DNA of 64,000 nucleotides from positions 868,001-932,000 of the forward strand of contig WTXG01000002.1 in NCBI GenBank assembly GCA_022496185.1, read 5' to 3'. This DNA is from Multifurca ochricompacta. Lineage: Eukaryota > Basidiomycota > Agaricomycetes > Russulales > Russulaceae. A model generated the notes under the pieces. The model was not told the DNA's origin and did not search any database. It worked only from the letters and a program-made list of their open reading frames with translations. This document shows, piece by piece, positions 51,468 through 64,000 of this stretch (its first letter is position 1; each line of letters opens with the position of its first letter). The position numbers and the translations under genes are program-made.

Positions 51468-51579
51468 TTACATGATTACGTCATTCAGCACAACAATCCC
51501 CAATCCAATCCACGGCAATTCCCGCGCTCCTGTCATCGACCTCCAATGCTTCTGTTTAGGTTGCTTTTCAACCACCACC
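51468..51579. promoter_or_regulatory. short divergent promoter of BRD8-like gene and PEP4
   Basis: Only 112 bp separate the two start codons, so the genes probably share promoter elements. TGATTACGTCATTCA around 51471-51485 contains a TTACGTCA half that resembles a CRE/bZIP site; this is inference by eye. Confidence 0.4.
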
Positions 51580-53136
<1,557 letters not shown>

Positions 53137-53521
53137 GCTGTCTTCCGGTGTCACTTAGGTGTTTCTGATTGGGCATTCACTTAACTTTCTTTGCACGATA
53201 ATGTCGCGATTACTTGATTGATTTGCTTGTCGTCTGCCTAATTCTGCGTATCCGATGTATTTGGTACCATTAGTCCAGAACAATTTCAGGTTGACTGAGT
53301 TTGGTTGGTGGGAGCTCCTGCTCTGATCATATGCCCTTGGTGTGCGTTGTGGCACCATTATGAATATAAATCATCTTTTCTTGTCCTGGTGGTGTTGGTT
53401 GCAATGCTCATGAGTAGGTGCCAACAAGTCAAAAGGCTTAAGCTGTATACTTTGCCTATAAGGTAGAAGGAAAGTAGCAAAAGTTTTTAAACTATGCATC
53501 AAGCTAGTGTAAAATTCTAAC
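53137..53521. other. intergenic region between convergent PEP4 and the CCCH/WG gene
   Basis: 385 bp, becoming AT-rich toward the right. No gene is recognised. Confidence 0.5.
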
Positions 53522-55730
53522 CTAACCTATTAAACTTTCTTCTATCTCTTTCATTTCCATTTCTTCTTCAGTGTTATAGATATCTGAGTGTTGCAACCAT
53601 ATTGCCATCTGCATAGAAGACTGTAAAGCCTTCCAGACCATTTCTATAGTCTGTGACTCCATATTACCAAATTCTTTTACAAGCTTGCTTGAGGCTATCT
53701 CGATGTTAGGAATAGCTTTCACTTGAATATGCTTCTGAATGCATGCTTCAATATAAGGGATATGTACACCCAAAGTATCATTGATGAAAGTTTGTTCCTG
53801 TTGCCTTATTGAAGTTAAAGTATGTTTAAGTTTTGTCATCTCTTCTTGTAAAACTTGCAGTTGTGACTTCTTTTGTGCAACACTAACCTGAAGCTAATTA
53901 TTGCTTAACGAAGAGAAAAGGGAGGTTATAAAAAATGTTACTTCTTGAATAGTGTCTCTTTCCTTTGCTTTTAAAAGGGATCTTGTTTTTCCATCCTTGT
54001 CCAGCTGCTTGGTTTGGAGCAAAGCTTGTGCTATCTCCTCTTTCTGCTTCTGGAGCATCTGATCCCATATTTCTGCTTTTCTTTGAAAGATAAAAGATGT
54101 TGAGAGAAAATGATTGAAGGTTGCATCTTGACCTTTGACAAGAGCAGCAACAATCATATCCCTCTTCTCTTGAAGTTGATGATCTAAAAGGCTGTTGTAG
54201 AACTCTGGGCTTTGCCATAGCCAATAAGTTCCTGCAAGGGAGTCTGTTCTCTCTTTTAATTGCTTCAACCTGCTGAAAAATGTAGCCCTAGCAGATCTAC
54301 AATATTAAGAAATCCATGTATACTTTCTAGAAGACAGACTCACTTATTCATAGGCGAAATGGAATCCCTCTTAACTTGGACAAGGCTGAGACATCCTTCG
54401 GCCCTTGAGACCCAGCCCTTTAGCTGCTCAAACTGGCCATGATCCTGAGTGGGAGTCGCCAAAGTAAGCTGGACTATGGGAAGGCCTATGGACCCGGATC
54501 GCGCAAGCTGTTGATAACAGGCTCGAAGCTCCGCTCCGACTGGGGACCATGTATCTGTGAATTCCTGAAATTTGTCGTGAAAAAGGTTCCTAGCTGCTCT
54601 TGTCATCACAAGCTGGCGGGATTTGCGCAGTGCGGACCATTGCGTGGACTCAGCATCTAGCCCACGCCGCTTCAATATGAGTGCAGTCGATAGTATCAAT
54701 TGGCTAGGAACGAATATGGTTTAGTACATCCTCGATACATTAGATGAAAGCGGTGTCGCAGACCTCATCTTGCTATTAATTAACTCGGCAATTGCGGACT
54801 GCCCGGGGCGTGTGCTACATTCTAAAGGTAGAGGCGCAATCACGGTCGGTGTTTGTATATCCGTGTCGTGCCCTTCTCCGTGGATTTGGTTGGGTTCGCT
54901 CGAAAGAAATGCAGGTGGAATGGCTTGAGACAATGAGACCATTGCTATTGCAGCTCCAGGACTTTCATTGGACCCATGTCCACCTGCAGTGCTTCAGGAC
55001 TCACAGGAGTCCCCACATTCAGAACCCCCGTCTCTGTATGTTCTGCGTCGTCCTTTTCCGGCTTCGAGCCTTGACCCCAGTTGCCTCCCGGATCGGTTCC
55101 AGTGGACCCCCAACCCGAGTTGTCAAAGCTGCCCCATTCAATGCGGGAGGTCCCCCATCCTACTGTCTCGGTATCCCATTGGGATATGGACATATTCTCG
55201 CCCGAAGCTGCAGGGTCACTTGGCCATCCGTCGGATGTGCCAACATTCTTAGAACCCCAGCCAGAACCACTGGCGGCAGCGTCACCCCACCCATCAATCC
55301 CCTCCGCGGCCTGACTGTTCCAGAGTGATGATGTCTCCCGACCACCAGACATCGCTGCAGGGTTGGAAATCAGGTCATTCGTGTAGTCATCCCAAGTGCC
55401 AGAAGAGCTGCGTCGATTGGACCCCCGAGAAAGTGAGTTCGCTCCTGAAGCGGGTGGCCCGAAGGGTGACTGGCCTCGTCTGCGGTCACCATTAGCAGGT
55501 CCTCCTCTTCTACGAGATATAGTGGGCCGAGCGCGATCCCAATCTGGGTCACTCGGGTGAATGAATTGACAGTTAGGAGGACACTGGACCTCCGTTCCAT
55601 TAGACCTCGTCTTCCTAGATCCATTGTCGTTGAAGTTCTAATATAACAAAGGGTAATTTTCTTGAGTTGATCGATACACGTGCTTAGTAAATTAGGAGCA
55701 ATGCATTACCCTGCATTTTGGTAATGGCAT
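53522..55730 (-). CDS. CCCH-type zinc-finger, WG/GW-repeat, coiled-coil protein
   Basis: Five exons can be joined into about 660 residues. Exon 1 (55730-55710) encodes MPLPKCR. Exon 2 starts at 55637 and brings CPPNCQFIHPSDPDWDRA, giving a Cys-X19-Cys-X3-Cys-X3-His cluster, a wider spacing than a standard CCCH finger. An Arg/Gly-rich stretch follows, then a low-complexity block (about 55000-55360) with WG, GW or isolated Trp in at least eight places (GWGD, GWGS, GWPS, SQWD, GWGT, EWGS, NWGQ). Exons 3-5 (54703-54344, 54296-53942, 53893-53522) encode helical, probably coiled-coil sequence such as KQKEEIAQALLQTKQLDKDG. One missing base near 54970 is inferred. WG/GW-rich tails are how Argonaute-binding proteins of the GW182/Tas3 type dock. 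RNA-silencing or RNA-decay function is inference; the C-terminal half has no known family to me. Confidence 0.65.
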
Positions 55731-57610
55731 TAACGGCGTTATATGTAGAGGTTATGACGACCGACCGAAAGGTATGTCCCTTGTACGGCTGCGATGAAAG
55801 CCGTCTACGGCCCGCAATTCCGGAACCGGGCCGCTGTTCTAAAACCTATGAATGACTATTATGTCTCTTTATGCCTCTTGTTCCCGGCCTTTGCTATCTG
55901 CGCTCGTACTGGGTTGCCGATTCCATATCACATTTCTGTCTGTCTTGCGTATGCGTGCGGGGTGCCGACCTGGTATAAGAATGTGCATGAACATGCTAAC
56001 CACTCGGTCTGATGATTGAAGTGGTACCTTGCACCTCGCATTGTGCTGATCCTCGCTGTCAGCTACTAGTCCCTCCTCATGGTTGACCCTATGTCAAAGC
56101 CAAAACTCACGTCTTGTTCAGCACCGTTGGTCCAACCCCCACACCCGCAAACTTGCCTCTTGGTGTCGCCTGTGTCACAAGCCAGCCCCCATATCAACGT
56201 GGCTCTCCCGGTGCTCATAAGGATTCTCAGCCCAGCTACTCTACCTCAAACGATACACATGACCAACTGCCAAGATATATTCGGTGCGTCGAGAAACTCA
56301 TGAGGTTGACTAGATGTATATCAACGGTGCAAGTCCTGTGTATATTGTACCGTCTTGTTCGTTCTGTGATCTTCTGCCAATCTCCGTTGGCTTACAATTC
56401 GAATGCCTTTTATCTGTATCCGACCGTGGGCGATGTCACCATGCAACAACTTCCTCGATAGACAGCACTCAACAAAACTGCACCTCTCGATGCATCCGGG
56501 GAGAGTCTTTGAGGGGACCTGCCTTCCTCCCTCGACAAGATTCTAAATAATCGCCGCTCGGCTCGTCGACTTCTTTGTGTGTATTGACGAAGGTGTGTCA
56601 GCTAATGGTAAAAACAGATAGGAGCTTACGATCCATTATGGCACCGCATTCGAATTTGACAGAAACGAGACAGAAGGAAATGGAAATGGAACGGGTAGTA
56701 ACTCTGCCCTGTTGTGTTTTCTTTTGCTGGTGCGTGCACTGTCTTGCTGGTGCGTGCACTGTCGAGACAACCAAGGGTAGTAAACGTAAACTCAAAATCT
56801 GATTGGCAGTGTTCTAATCGTGATGTCTTGTTGATTTGTCTTGGCCCTAATGACGAGGCCGTTGTCTCTTCCGGATTTGACAACAGCATTTTATAAGAAT
56901 TATGGGGATCCACCCAACGTTCTGGGGGTAATTCCGTCATCGAAGGGTAATACTCGCTATTAAAAGGATAGTGTTTTTAATCGAGACATGCAATCCCCCG
57001 ATGGTGTGCGCTAAGCGGTGCCCTCTTTTCATGCCAGTCTTGGGCATATACCAATTCCCCAGAGTTCATCAGAAGAGAGGATAGGTACTGTTGTAAGGAA
57101 TGTTGAGAAAGACAAAGAAAAGACGAGGTATTATAGTACATGAGGGCTCAAAGTCAGCGTCAACTCGATACCGCGTGTCGTGCTTCACACTTCACAACAA
57201 CAAATTTGTTGTGTTCACCCTTAAAGCTGGACTCCTTGCGGCGGATGCGCCTGTCTGTCCATCTGTCCATTATTTATTGGACTTACGAGTAACTTTCGTA
57301 GGTTTCGAGTTATGTAAGTATATCGTTCCCTTCCTTGTTCTTGCTGAGCTGCTTGTTTAAACGTGCCCTTTTGTTCTTGCGTACCGTCTTAAATCTTTCC
57401 CCCTGCCAACTGTCAAGTGTCGTTGAAGTACACCTATTTGAACAGTTCCACCCTCAAACCGGCTCCCGGCCGGTATCAATCTTGCCAGTGACGCCCACCC
57501 GTCAGCGTTGTGCCCAACCCAACTAACAACAATTCCTCCTTTGGAGTCGCTCGGACCTTTGTTAGGTTTTTCTGCTGTCGCCGTCGTCTCGCAGTAGCCA
57601 CACTCAAGTT
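55731..57610. other. 1.9 kb intergenic region between divergent genes
   Basis: Lies between the CCCH/WG gene and CTK1. Scattered short open frames (55794-56012, 56079-56550, 57100-57526) show no recognisable protein and no consistent splice pattern. It contains a perfect 20-bp tandem duplication at 56724-56763. Holds both promoters and possibly the CTK1 leader. Confidence 0.5.
56724..56763. repeat. perfect 2 x 20 bp tandem repeat
   Basis: TTGCTGGTGCGTGCACTGTC occurs twice head to tail (56724-56743 and 56744-56763). It contains a TGCGTGCAC core, partly palindromic. Confidence 0.9.
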
Positions 57611-60600
57611 ATGAAATCAGTTGACAATTCCGGCACTCGCCGTGGGACTCCCAGTGGAGATGAAGATGATTCGACAATGCCATTGTTAGTTTCGCGTGTG
57701 TCAGACCGATTCATCATGGGGGAAGAGCCCTCCAAGCATTATACGCGTCCTTACTCTTACTATGATACTCGTGGAGGTTGGGGTTCTCCCAACTCCAGTT
57801 ACGACCCGCGAGGAGAGCCGTCTCTCCAACATCACTCCATTACCGACAGCTGGCATCACCCCGAAGCTCAACATTCAGCATACGAGCTGCATCACATTCC
57901 CCCTGACGATCCCTATCGCCGCAACGCGCGAGGTGATTACATTCGCGCAGAAGACTCTCGCAGCACTTGGCCCGAGGTTCGTTCTGCAGAGGACTCACGG
58001 TATCCCCCTTCAAGTAGAGAGTGGGCCGAGCGCTACGTTCCTCCTGCCCACGCCACAGTCAACTCCTGGCCCAATCATGGTGAAAGGGCCCCTGTTCATT
58101 TGCAACGTCAAGGGAGGTCGGACTGGCGGCAGGAAGGGAAAGGCTGGCATAGGGATGACGGGCGTAACGAGGGCTGGCGGACGAACGACTCATGGGAGCC
58201 GAGGCAAGGTGGACACGCTGGTCGTCAACATAATGATTGGAAACGTAGGGATTTTCCAAATGACCGTTCCCAACGTAATACAGAAGACCGGACATGGCAG
58301 CCTTCTGCGTCGTGGCAATCATCATCGCGCGGTGGGGGGGGTAACCAAGGTCAACGCAATCAAAACAGCAAACGCTACCAGAACCGGGACCGCAACGGCA
58401 GGGGGGGCAGAAAAGGTCGCTACAACCATCAACAGAGACGGGATTTCAGAACTGACGATAGTCACCTGAACAAGTGAGTACGTCCAAGTAAATTTTAAGC
58501 CTTTATTAATAGAAGGTTCTAGCTGGACGAGGCGGGAGGGCTCTGCTAGGACTTTGAAAAATGACTCTGGCAAGGAACGGCAGCAACGACCCTCAGTTTC
58601 ACGATCACATTCCCCCGGAGATTCCTATCGTTCCTACCCTTCGGATCGAAGCCGTTCCCCATCGCAGTCATTGTCTCCTCAGCGGCGGCAAAGGGATTCG
58701 AGTGTCACAAACAACCGGAGCCATACATCTTCCCCTCGCAGGGATGATCGCCACAAACGTCGATATTCTCCATCCCATTCTCGTTCACCGGGACAGCCCT
58801 CGTCGACCCTTCGACCCTTGTCACCAAATGACTCGCCCGCACGCAAGGGACAGTCCCCCGCACAGGCAGAACGCCCCCGACACAGTCGTGGCCAAAAGCG
58901 AGATTATTCCACAGCCTCTCGATCAAGCTCGAGTGGCAGTAGAAGTCGCAGCCGCAGCTTAAGCCTAAGTCCTACCGAACGACCACGGGCAGTCCACAGA
59001 CTTCCAGTTGCTACTTCAATTCAAGATATCAACATACCTGCCCCCTCTTCCCGAGCGGCCAACGCAGTCAAAGTCAAACCAAGCTCTTGCCAAGGGACAA
59101 CGGTTGGCCTAAACGAGAACGGGTTCGAACCAACGGACATACTAAAGGGCTGCGGCGCTCAACTCAAGATGGCATTAGTCAATCAATGCCGCCTCCTGCA
59201 ATTCCACCGCAAGCATCTTACCAGGGTCACAATGATCCCGTGCACATTTCGAACTACCCACCCTCAGAAGAGGACCATTCTGTAACACTTCCCCCCCGAG
59301 ACGATCTCTTGGTCCCAGCCACTCATATCCCCCGTCACGAGCAAACCTCGCTATTGACACGTCCCCCTACCGATGACAAACAACCTCACCGACCTCCACG
59401 CCAATTGCCTGAAACTTCGCGCCCCGCTCCGCAAGTATGTCGTCCTTCAAAATGGGGGGTTTCAAGCCCATCGGGCAGGCTAGTTCAGCCGTTAGGAGAT
59501 TCTTTCCTGGTGACGACGATGAACGGGAGGATGGTGAAAACCGTCAGACTTCGCCTCTACTCATTCCCGCGTCACATTACCGGCCCCCTGTGCCTGCCCC
59601 GCTTGTTCAGAACGGACAAGCGCCTTTTAGTTCGGGCGAGTCGTTCCATCGATCGCACTATGATGTAGCGCCTCGTTCTCCCTACTCAACTGCGGGCCAG
59701 CCATTGGGCAGCAGTCCTGTTCATCCTTCCTCCTATCCTAGGCACGAGGAGAAGTATAATAGGTCTTCCGCGCATAACTATGCTCACTACTATGAGCACG
59801 AACAAGGCCGACATCGTGATCAGCGTGAAACAAGTTACTACCACGACGAACAGCAATTAATGAGGCACAATGGACAGGAATACCTGCAACATCGTGACCA
59901 AGACCATGCGGGAGCACGCGATCACGATTTCTCTCACCCTCGCGAACCAGAGCTAACGAGACCAAACACTCCTAGCAAGCCCTCCCGCGACGAGTTATAT
60001 TCTATTGTCAGTCAGGTCGGCGAGGGCACCTTTGGGAAGGTTTACAAAGCCCGTGATACCGTCAGTGGAATGTACGTGGCCCTAAAGCGCATCCGCATGG
60101 AATCAGAACGTGATGGATTCCCGGTGACTGCCATGCGAGAAATAAAGCTGCTTCAATCTCTGCGTCATGACAACATAGTGCGATTGTACGAAATGATGGT
60201 CTCCAATGGTACGTTTTGCTTTTCCTCACAAACTCTCGTTTTAACTTTGTCCACTTAATACAGGCTCCGTGTACATGGTATTCGAGTATATGGATCACGA
60301 TCTCACTGGAATTCTTTCCCAGTCTCAATTCACTTTCACTAATGCCCACTTGAAGTCCTTGTGCAAGCAAATGCTCGCAGGCCTGGCATACCTCCATCAT
60401 AAGGGTATCATACATCGTGACATCAAGGGCTCTAATATTCTGATTAACAACCGTGGTGAGCTGAAACTTGGTGATTTCGGTCTCGCACGGTTCTATCACA
60501 AGCGGCGACGAAGTGACTACACCAACCGCGTGATTACGCTGTGGTATCGACCCCCTGAATTGCTGTTTGGAACGACCGTCTATGGCCCAGAGGTCGACAT

Positions 60601-61145
60601 GTGGAGTGCAGGGTATATCGAATTAATTGACATTCTTAATTGTGGACGACTCACCACCCTTTTTTCAGTTGTATCATGCTTGAATTATTCACGAAGAGAC
60701 CAATATTTCAGGGTAACGACGAGATACACCAGCTCGAATTCATCTTCAAGATCCTTGGTACCCCCACTCCAGAACGATGGCCTGATGTGACTAACCTTCC
60801 ATGGTACGAGCTTGTAAAGCCGAAGGATGTCATTCCAAACCACTTCCGTGATCTGTTCCGCAAGTGAGCTAGTGCTTTTGGCGACGCAGTTTATAATGCT
60901 TATGGAAATACCTAAGGTGGCTGTCCCCCGCTGGCCTAGATCTAGCTGAAGAGCTCCTGGCATTCGATCCCCTTCATCGGGCCACTGCTGTTCAAGCTCT
61001 CGAGGCAGCCTACTTCAAAGCCGAAGAACCTCCCCCAGAAATGCCAACTGGGCTATCGTCGTTGGAGGGCGAATGGCACGAGCTAGAGACGAAGCGCGAG
61101 CGCGCGAAGAAGCGGAGAAAGATTGAAGGCGGCACGGCACAGTAA
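57611..61145 (+). CDS. CTK1: RNA polymerase II CTD kinase Ctk1/CDK12-type with RS domain
   Basis: A cyclin-dependent kinase that phosphorylates Ser2 of the Pol II CTD during elongation, with a K-type cyclin. The start at 57611 opens a long disordered region: an Arg/Gly/Asp/Trp-rich part, then (58554-59000) an Arg/Ser domain (SRSRSRSLSLSPTERPRA), then FKMGGFKPIGQASSAVRRFF. The kinase domain begins near 59990: VGEGTFGKVYKA (P-loop), VALKRIRMESERDGFPVTAM followed by REIKLLQ, YMVFEYMDHDLTGIL, HRDIKGSNILINNRGELKLG, DFGLARFY, ITLWYRPPELLFG, GCIMLELFTKRPIFQGNDEI, ending ERAKKRRKIEGGTAQ at 61145. All catalytic residues are present. Single missing bases are inferred near 59085 and 59432, both in the disordered part. 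Confidence 0.92.
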
Positions 61146-61254
61146 AGCTGACGAGTTGTTCTCATTCACGCATTGTGTAGCATATACAAGCATCGTACAC
61201 ATCCTAATTTGCATTCTCTCCCAAGTATTTTACTTGATTAAAGTTCTGTGAAGG

Positions 61255-62802
61255 TCACATTCTAACAGCCTCTGAACACAATAGCCCATTCTCCGTCAAG
61301 TGTTGTGCTAGCGTTTCAACCTTGGTTCGTCGTTAGCCAATGGAAAGTCCCCTGCCGGTGTCACTCACATGGGCAGCGGTCAGTCGAATCTGCTTGTCCC
61401 ATCGCTTGGTAAACAGCGATCCGGTGTCTTCAGTATCTTGATTCACATCGCCCAATCCGCCTGCTTTGCCTTGGGCGTCATCTTCCTCTCGCGCCGCTTC
61501 GAAGCAGATTAATTTGTCCACTTGGTCGATGTGTCCCTTAAGGCGACCCTGTTCGATCATTTTACGTGCCATTGTTTCCGCAGCGCCAGGTGTTAGATCT
61601 AACAGCGCTCCAAGACCGCCAAACGTGATGTTGTTGTATATCCGGGAGCTTGCAAGCACATTGTGCTCCATAACCGCGCGATCAAGGACGGTGGTCGGCC
61701 CTGTACGAGTGCTAGCACCTTCGAAGAAGTCGCCATCTTCGAGCGATGAAGACAGACGGTCATTTGCGGACAGCGCGATCTTGGCCAGCTGGTGCGGCTT
61801 GAGTGTCTTTTCAAATTCCTTAACCTCGACTGGGCGCAATATGTGATCAAGAAACATTTTAGACAGGATGTTGTAGGTGGGCAACTCTGCAGTACGCTCG
61901 TCGCGATAAAGAGAAGACAGGATTCGGGAACGGTTTGGACCAGCCGGTGCGAGTACAGCGCAAGTGACCGCAGCCGACCTAGGGTACAACATTGCTAACG
62001 CGGTGCACTGGACAAACGCGAGCACGTACAGCATGTATCTCCTTTCATCCTCGTCAATTTCGCCAACAAAACTCAACTCATGATATCGGCTTGCAGCTTC
62101 CAGAAATTTCCTTGCGTAGTCGCTGATGCGAGCTTGACAGAGCTTGTAGGCTAGAAGGGTTTCACGGTCGCTAGTGGAGTGAATGAGAGAAGTAGCACGA
62201 TTATAATAGGTTTCTGCCTGCACGGAATCCTCCTCCTCGAGAAGTAGACGGACTATTCGAATATAAACTCGGAGTTTGTTTTCATCGGAGCTATGAATAA
62301 ACCGTTGATCAGGAATTGGGGCTCGCGTTATTCGGACAGTTCGATGCACCGTTGGCTGGCTTCGAGATTAATGCTCCTCAGAACACGAGCGGCGCCAGAC
62401 CAATCCTCATCGTTCTCTAGAATGTCTGCAAGTTCAAATTTGAGGAGATTCACCTGTATATAGGTTAGCAGTTGGGTGCCACTCTGGTTGCGCGGCACAT
62501 ACTTGTTCTTCATAGCTGGTAGCACGCAACTGCACGATAGAGAGCACATCCTCTACGATTATCTTACGTAGTTCGGAATTTAGAATGGCTGAAGATGTGA
62601 GACTTTTGATGAGTTCGGACAAGACCTGCCTGCCAGCGATGATGCCAGCATCCTGATTTATAAGGTGATCGACTAGGGCATGAACGTCGTGGGCAATGTT
62701 GATATTTCCTTGTGATGTGAAGATACCTGACAAGAGAAACAGATATGCAGCGCCCTTATCTTTCTGATTCAGAACAGACAGTTGGGCGAGTTTTTGATCC
62801 AT
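61255..62802 (-). CDS. CSN4: COP9 signalosome subunit 4 (PCI domain)
   Basis: CSN removes Nedd8 from cullins; CSN4 is a scaffold subunit. The start at 62802 gives MDQKLAQLSVLNQKDKGAAY. Then come VNLLKFELADILENDEDWSG, LRVYIRIVRLLLEEEDSVQA, ETYYNRATSLIHST, SRYHELSFVGEIDEDERRYM and CAVLAPAGPNRSRILSSLYR. The winged-helix/PCI part has YNILSKMFLDHILRPVEVKE, HNVLASSRIYNNITFGGLGA and AETMARKMIEQGRLKGHIDQ. A last intron from about 61370 leads to VETLAQHLTENGLL before the stop at 61255. This is convergent with CTK1, 109 bp between stops. CSN4 versus the related proteasome-lid PCI subunits is decided by APAGPNRSR and NITFGGLGALL. Confidence 0.92.
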
Positions 62803-63123
62803 GGTCAGTGGCAGAGTCAAAGATATGGGCGCATTGATGGGAACGTACACAGCGCATACTTTGACCATCACGACGACACGACTTGAGAGGGCGCTGGTCT
62901 GCCCTCGCAACCATCAACCGCTATAATTACGGCTGACGCTGACCATCTCACTTCGTCTCGTCTCGTCTTAGAGGTTTCGTTATCCTCTTTGCTCTCGTAG
63001 CACTTTTCAAACTGTACCAGCGAATTCCGCTCTTCTTCCTTCTCTTCTCAAGCCTTCTGGTGCCGGACACTCGCAGATAGGTATATTACCGACGTCCCTA
63101 TAATTCCATTATCACTTCTCCAA
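62803..63123. promoter_or_regulatory. divergent promoter of CSN4 and the gene at 63124
   Basis: 321 bp between divergent starts. Pyrimidine-rich on the + strand (about 62945-63060), as common in fungal promoters. No specific element is asserted. Confidence 0.4.
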
Positions 63124-64000
63124 ATGGATTTCCGTCGTCCTGCTCAATTACTAACTCCTCCAGAGACCGGCTCAGACTTCTTGGTTGGTGGCCATCACGC
63201 CGTTGACCTTATGAATACGTCGGGTGTACACATTGCGGATTCAGATATGCACGCCCACCCATTCGTTAGTACACCTGTTCGACGTGTATCGACGCTTGCA
63301 TACCACAGCTCACCACTGCGTGATCCTCGCGAGAGAGTCAACACACGTCAATCTCGCTGGCTTGTTGTCGTCATCCCTCCGGTTTCGCTAGTCCAAGAGC
63401 ACGGCCCACTTGGCCACACTTTGGCTTCGGGCCCTCCACAACGTCTTTCCCAGGGCGTTTTGATGCCTCTTCTACCAACCGTGAGGTACTATATATTTTT
63501 CATCTACTTTTATTGAACCATGCTTGTATCAAGATGTACGGCCAACTTTCAGCCATCGCTCGTGAATTCAACTTTCCCAGCCCATTAGGCATCTGCCTCT
63601 ACTTGCATGTTGTTGAACAAGGCTTTACTATGACGCCTCGCATATCGGATGAGATTTGGCCAGCCCTATGGGGCCACTGGTTCGAAGGACAATCTCCAGT
63701 GCCTGGCCAACAAACACCAATTTGTGGACGCATCGAGTTCGATATTGATCGGCGGAAAGCACGCTGGTTTGACTCGTGGTTGACCTCCGACCGTAGGCAT
63801 GCAGTAGACGTCCCGGTATCAGTACCACCATCCCTTTCTCACTGGCGTGGGGACAGTAAAAACTCCTTCCTTGACGAACGGGGTGATGAACAATCGGAGG
63901 TTCTGCCAGGGTTGTCGACTGGAGCGCGGGGCCGCCATATCCCTAAGAAGCTGTCGCTTGTTGACAAACTCGAGACGTTCTCTGTGGCATCCAGTATAGG
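63124..64000 (+). CDS. conserved fungal protein of unknown function, 3' end beyond window
   Basis: A start at 63124 gives MDFRRPAQLLTPPETGSDFL. The first exon ends with VVVIPPVSLVQEHGPLGHTL, GPPQRLSQGVLMPLLPTV (to about 63482). After an intron of about 50 bp the second exon reads MYGQLSAIAREFNFPSPLGI, CLYLHVVEQGFTMTPRISDE, WPALWGHWFEG and CGRIEFDIDRRKARWFDSWL. It then becomes serine-rich and is open to the window end. I recall proteins of this pattern being conserved among Basidiomycota but without any assigned function or named domain. Partial. Confidence 0.7.

Noticed and set aside
53522..54300. Transposase or retroelement fragment in the AT-rich segment
   Set aside because: No catalytic motif or terminal repeats. 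The frames splice cleanly onto the CCCH/WG gene.
55794..57526. Short open frames in the 1.9 kb gap
   Set aside because: No family resemblance, no splice logic, low coding character.
59100..59125. tRNA B-box-like GGGTTCGAACC
   Set aside because: It is inside the CTK1 coding region and lacks the rest of a tRNA.

Overview
The window is nuclear DNA from a filamentous basidiomycete, most likely an Agaricomycete. Genes are dense and split by many short introns (mostly about 45-65 bp, GT-AG). Both strands are used, and the products are eukaryotic housekeeping proteins whose best remembered matches are mushroom-type fungi. I see no plasmid, virus, intact transposon, CRISPR array, rRNA or convincing tRNA. 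The species cannot be named from the sequence alone.

Layout, left to right: VID27 (-, 3' end outside the window); an unrecognised small gene (+); an RTA1-family membrane protein that looks broken (+); an RNase P/MRP Rpr2/Snm1-like zinc protein (-); a BTB/POZ protein (+); SSD1/Dis3L2 (-); mitochondrial NAD-isocitrate dehydrogenase IDH2 (-); ESCRT-III VPS24 (-); a multi-pass membrane protein with a repeat-rich tail (+); verprolin/WIP (+); protein disulfide isomerase (+); TCTP (-); UTP15 (+); CTNNBL1 (-); an RBM42-like RRM protein (-); ribosomal protein L5 (+); Mediator MED17 (-); a Zn2Cys6 transcription factor (+); the 11.5 kb TRA1/TRRAP gene (+); a BRD8-like bromodomain protein (-); vacuolar aspartic protease PEP4 (+); an unusual CCCH/WG-repeat/coiled-coil protein (-); the CTD kinase CTK1/CDK12 (+); COP9 subunit CSN4 (-); and the 5' part of a conserved protein of unknown function (+).

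There is no operon logic. Several genes nevertheless serve related jobs. TRA1 and BRD8, both NuA4 acetyltransferase subunits, are convergent neighbours. Within 30 kb there are also MED17, a Zn2Cys6 factor and the Pol II CTD kinase. UTP15, RPL5 and the Rpr2/Snm1-like protein belong to ribosome and RNA biogenesis.

One property affects every coordinate given. At about 18 places in about 10 genes, several of them normally essential, the reading frame breaks by exactly one missing base, often at a short homopolymer. Joining frames across these points restores recognisable proteins, so I treat the genes as intact and the breaks as probable consensus errors. The most novel item is the 660-residue CCCH/WG protein at 53.5-55.7 kb, which resembles an Argonaute-hook protein. 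No multi-gene new system is evident.
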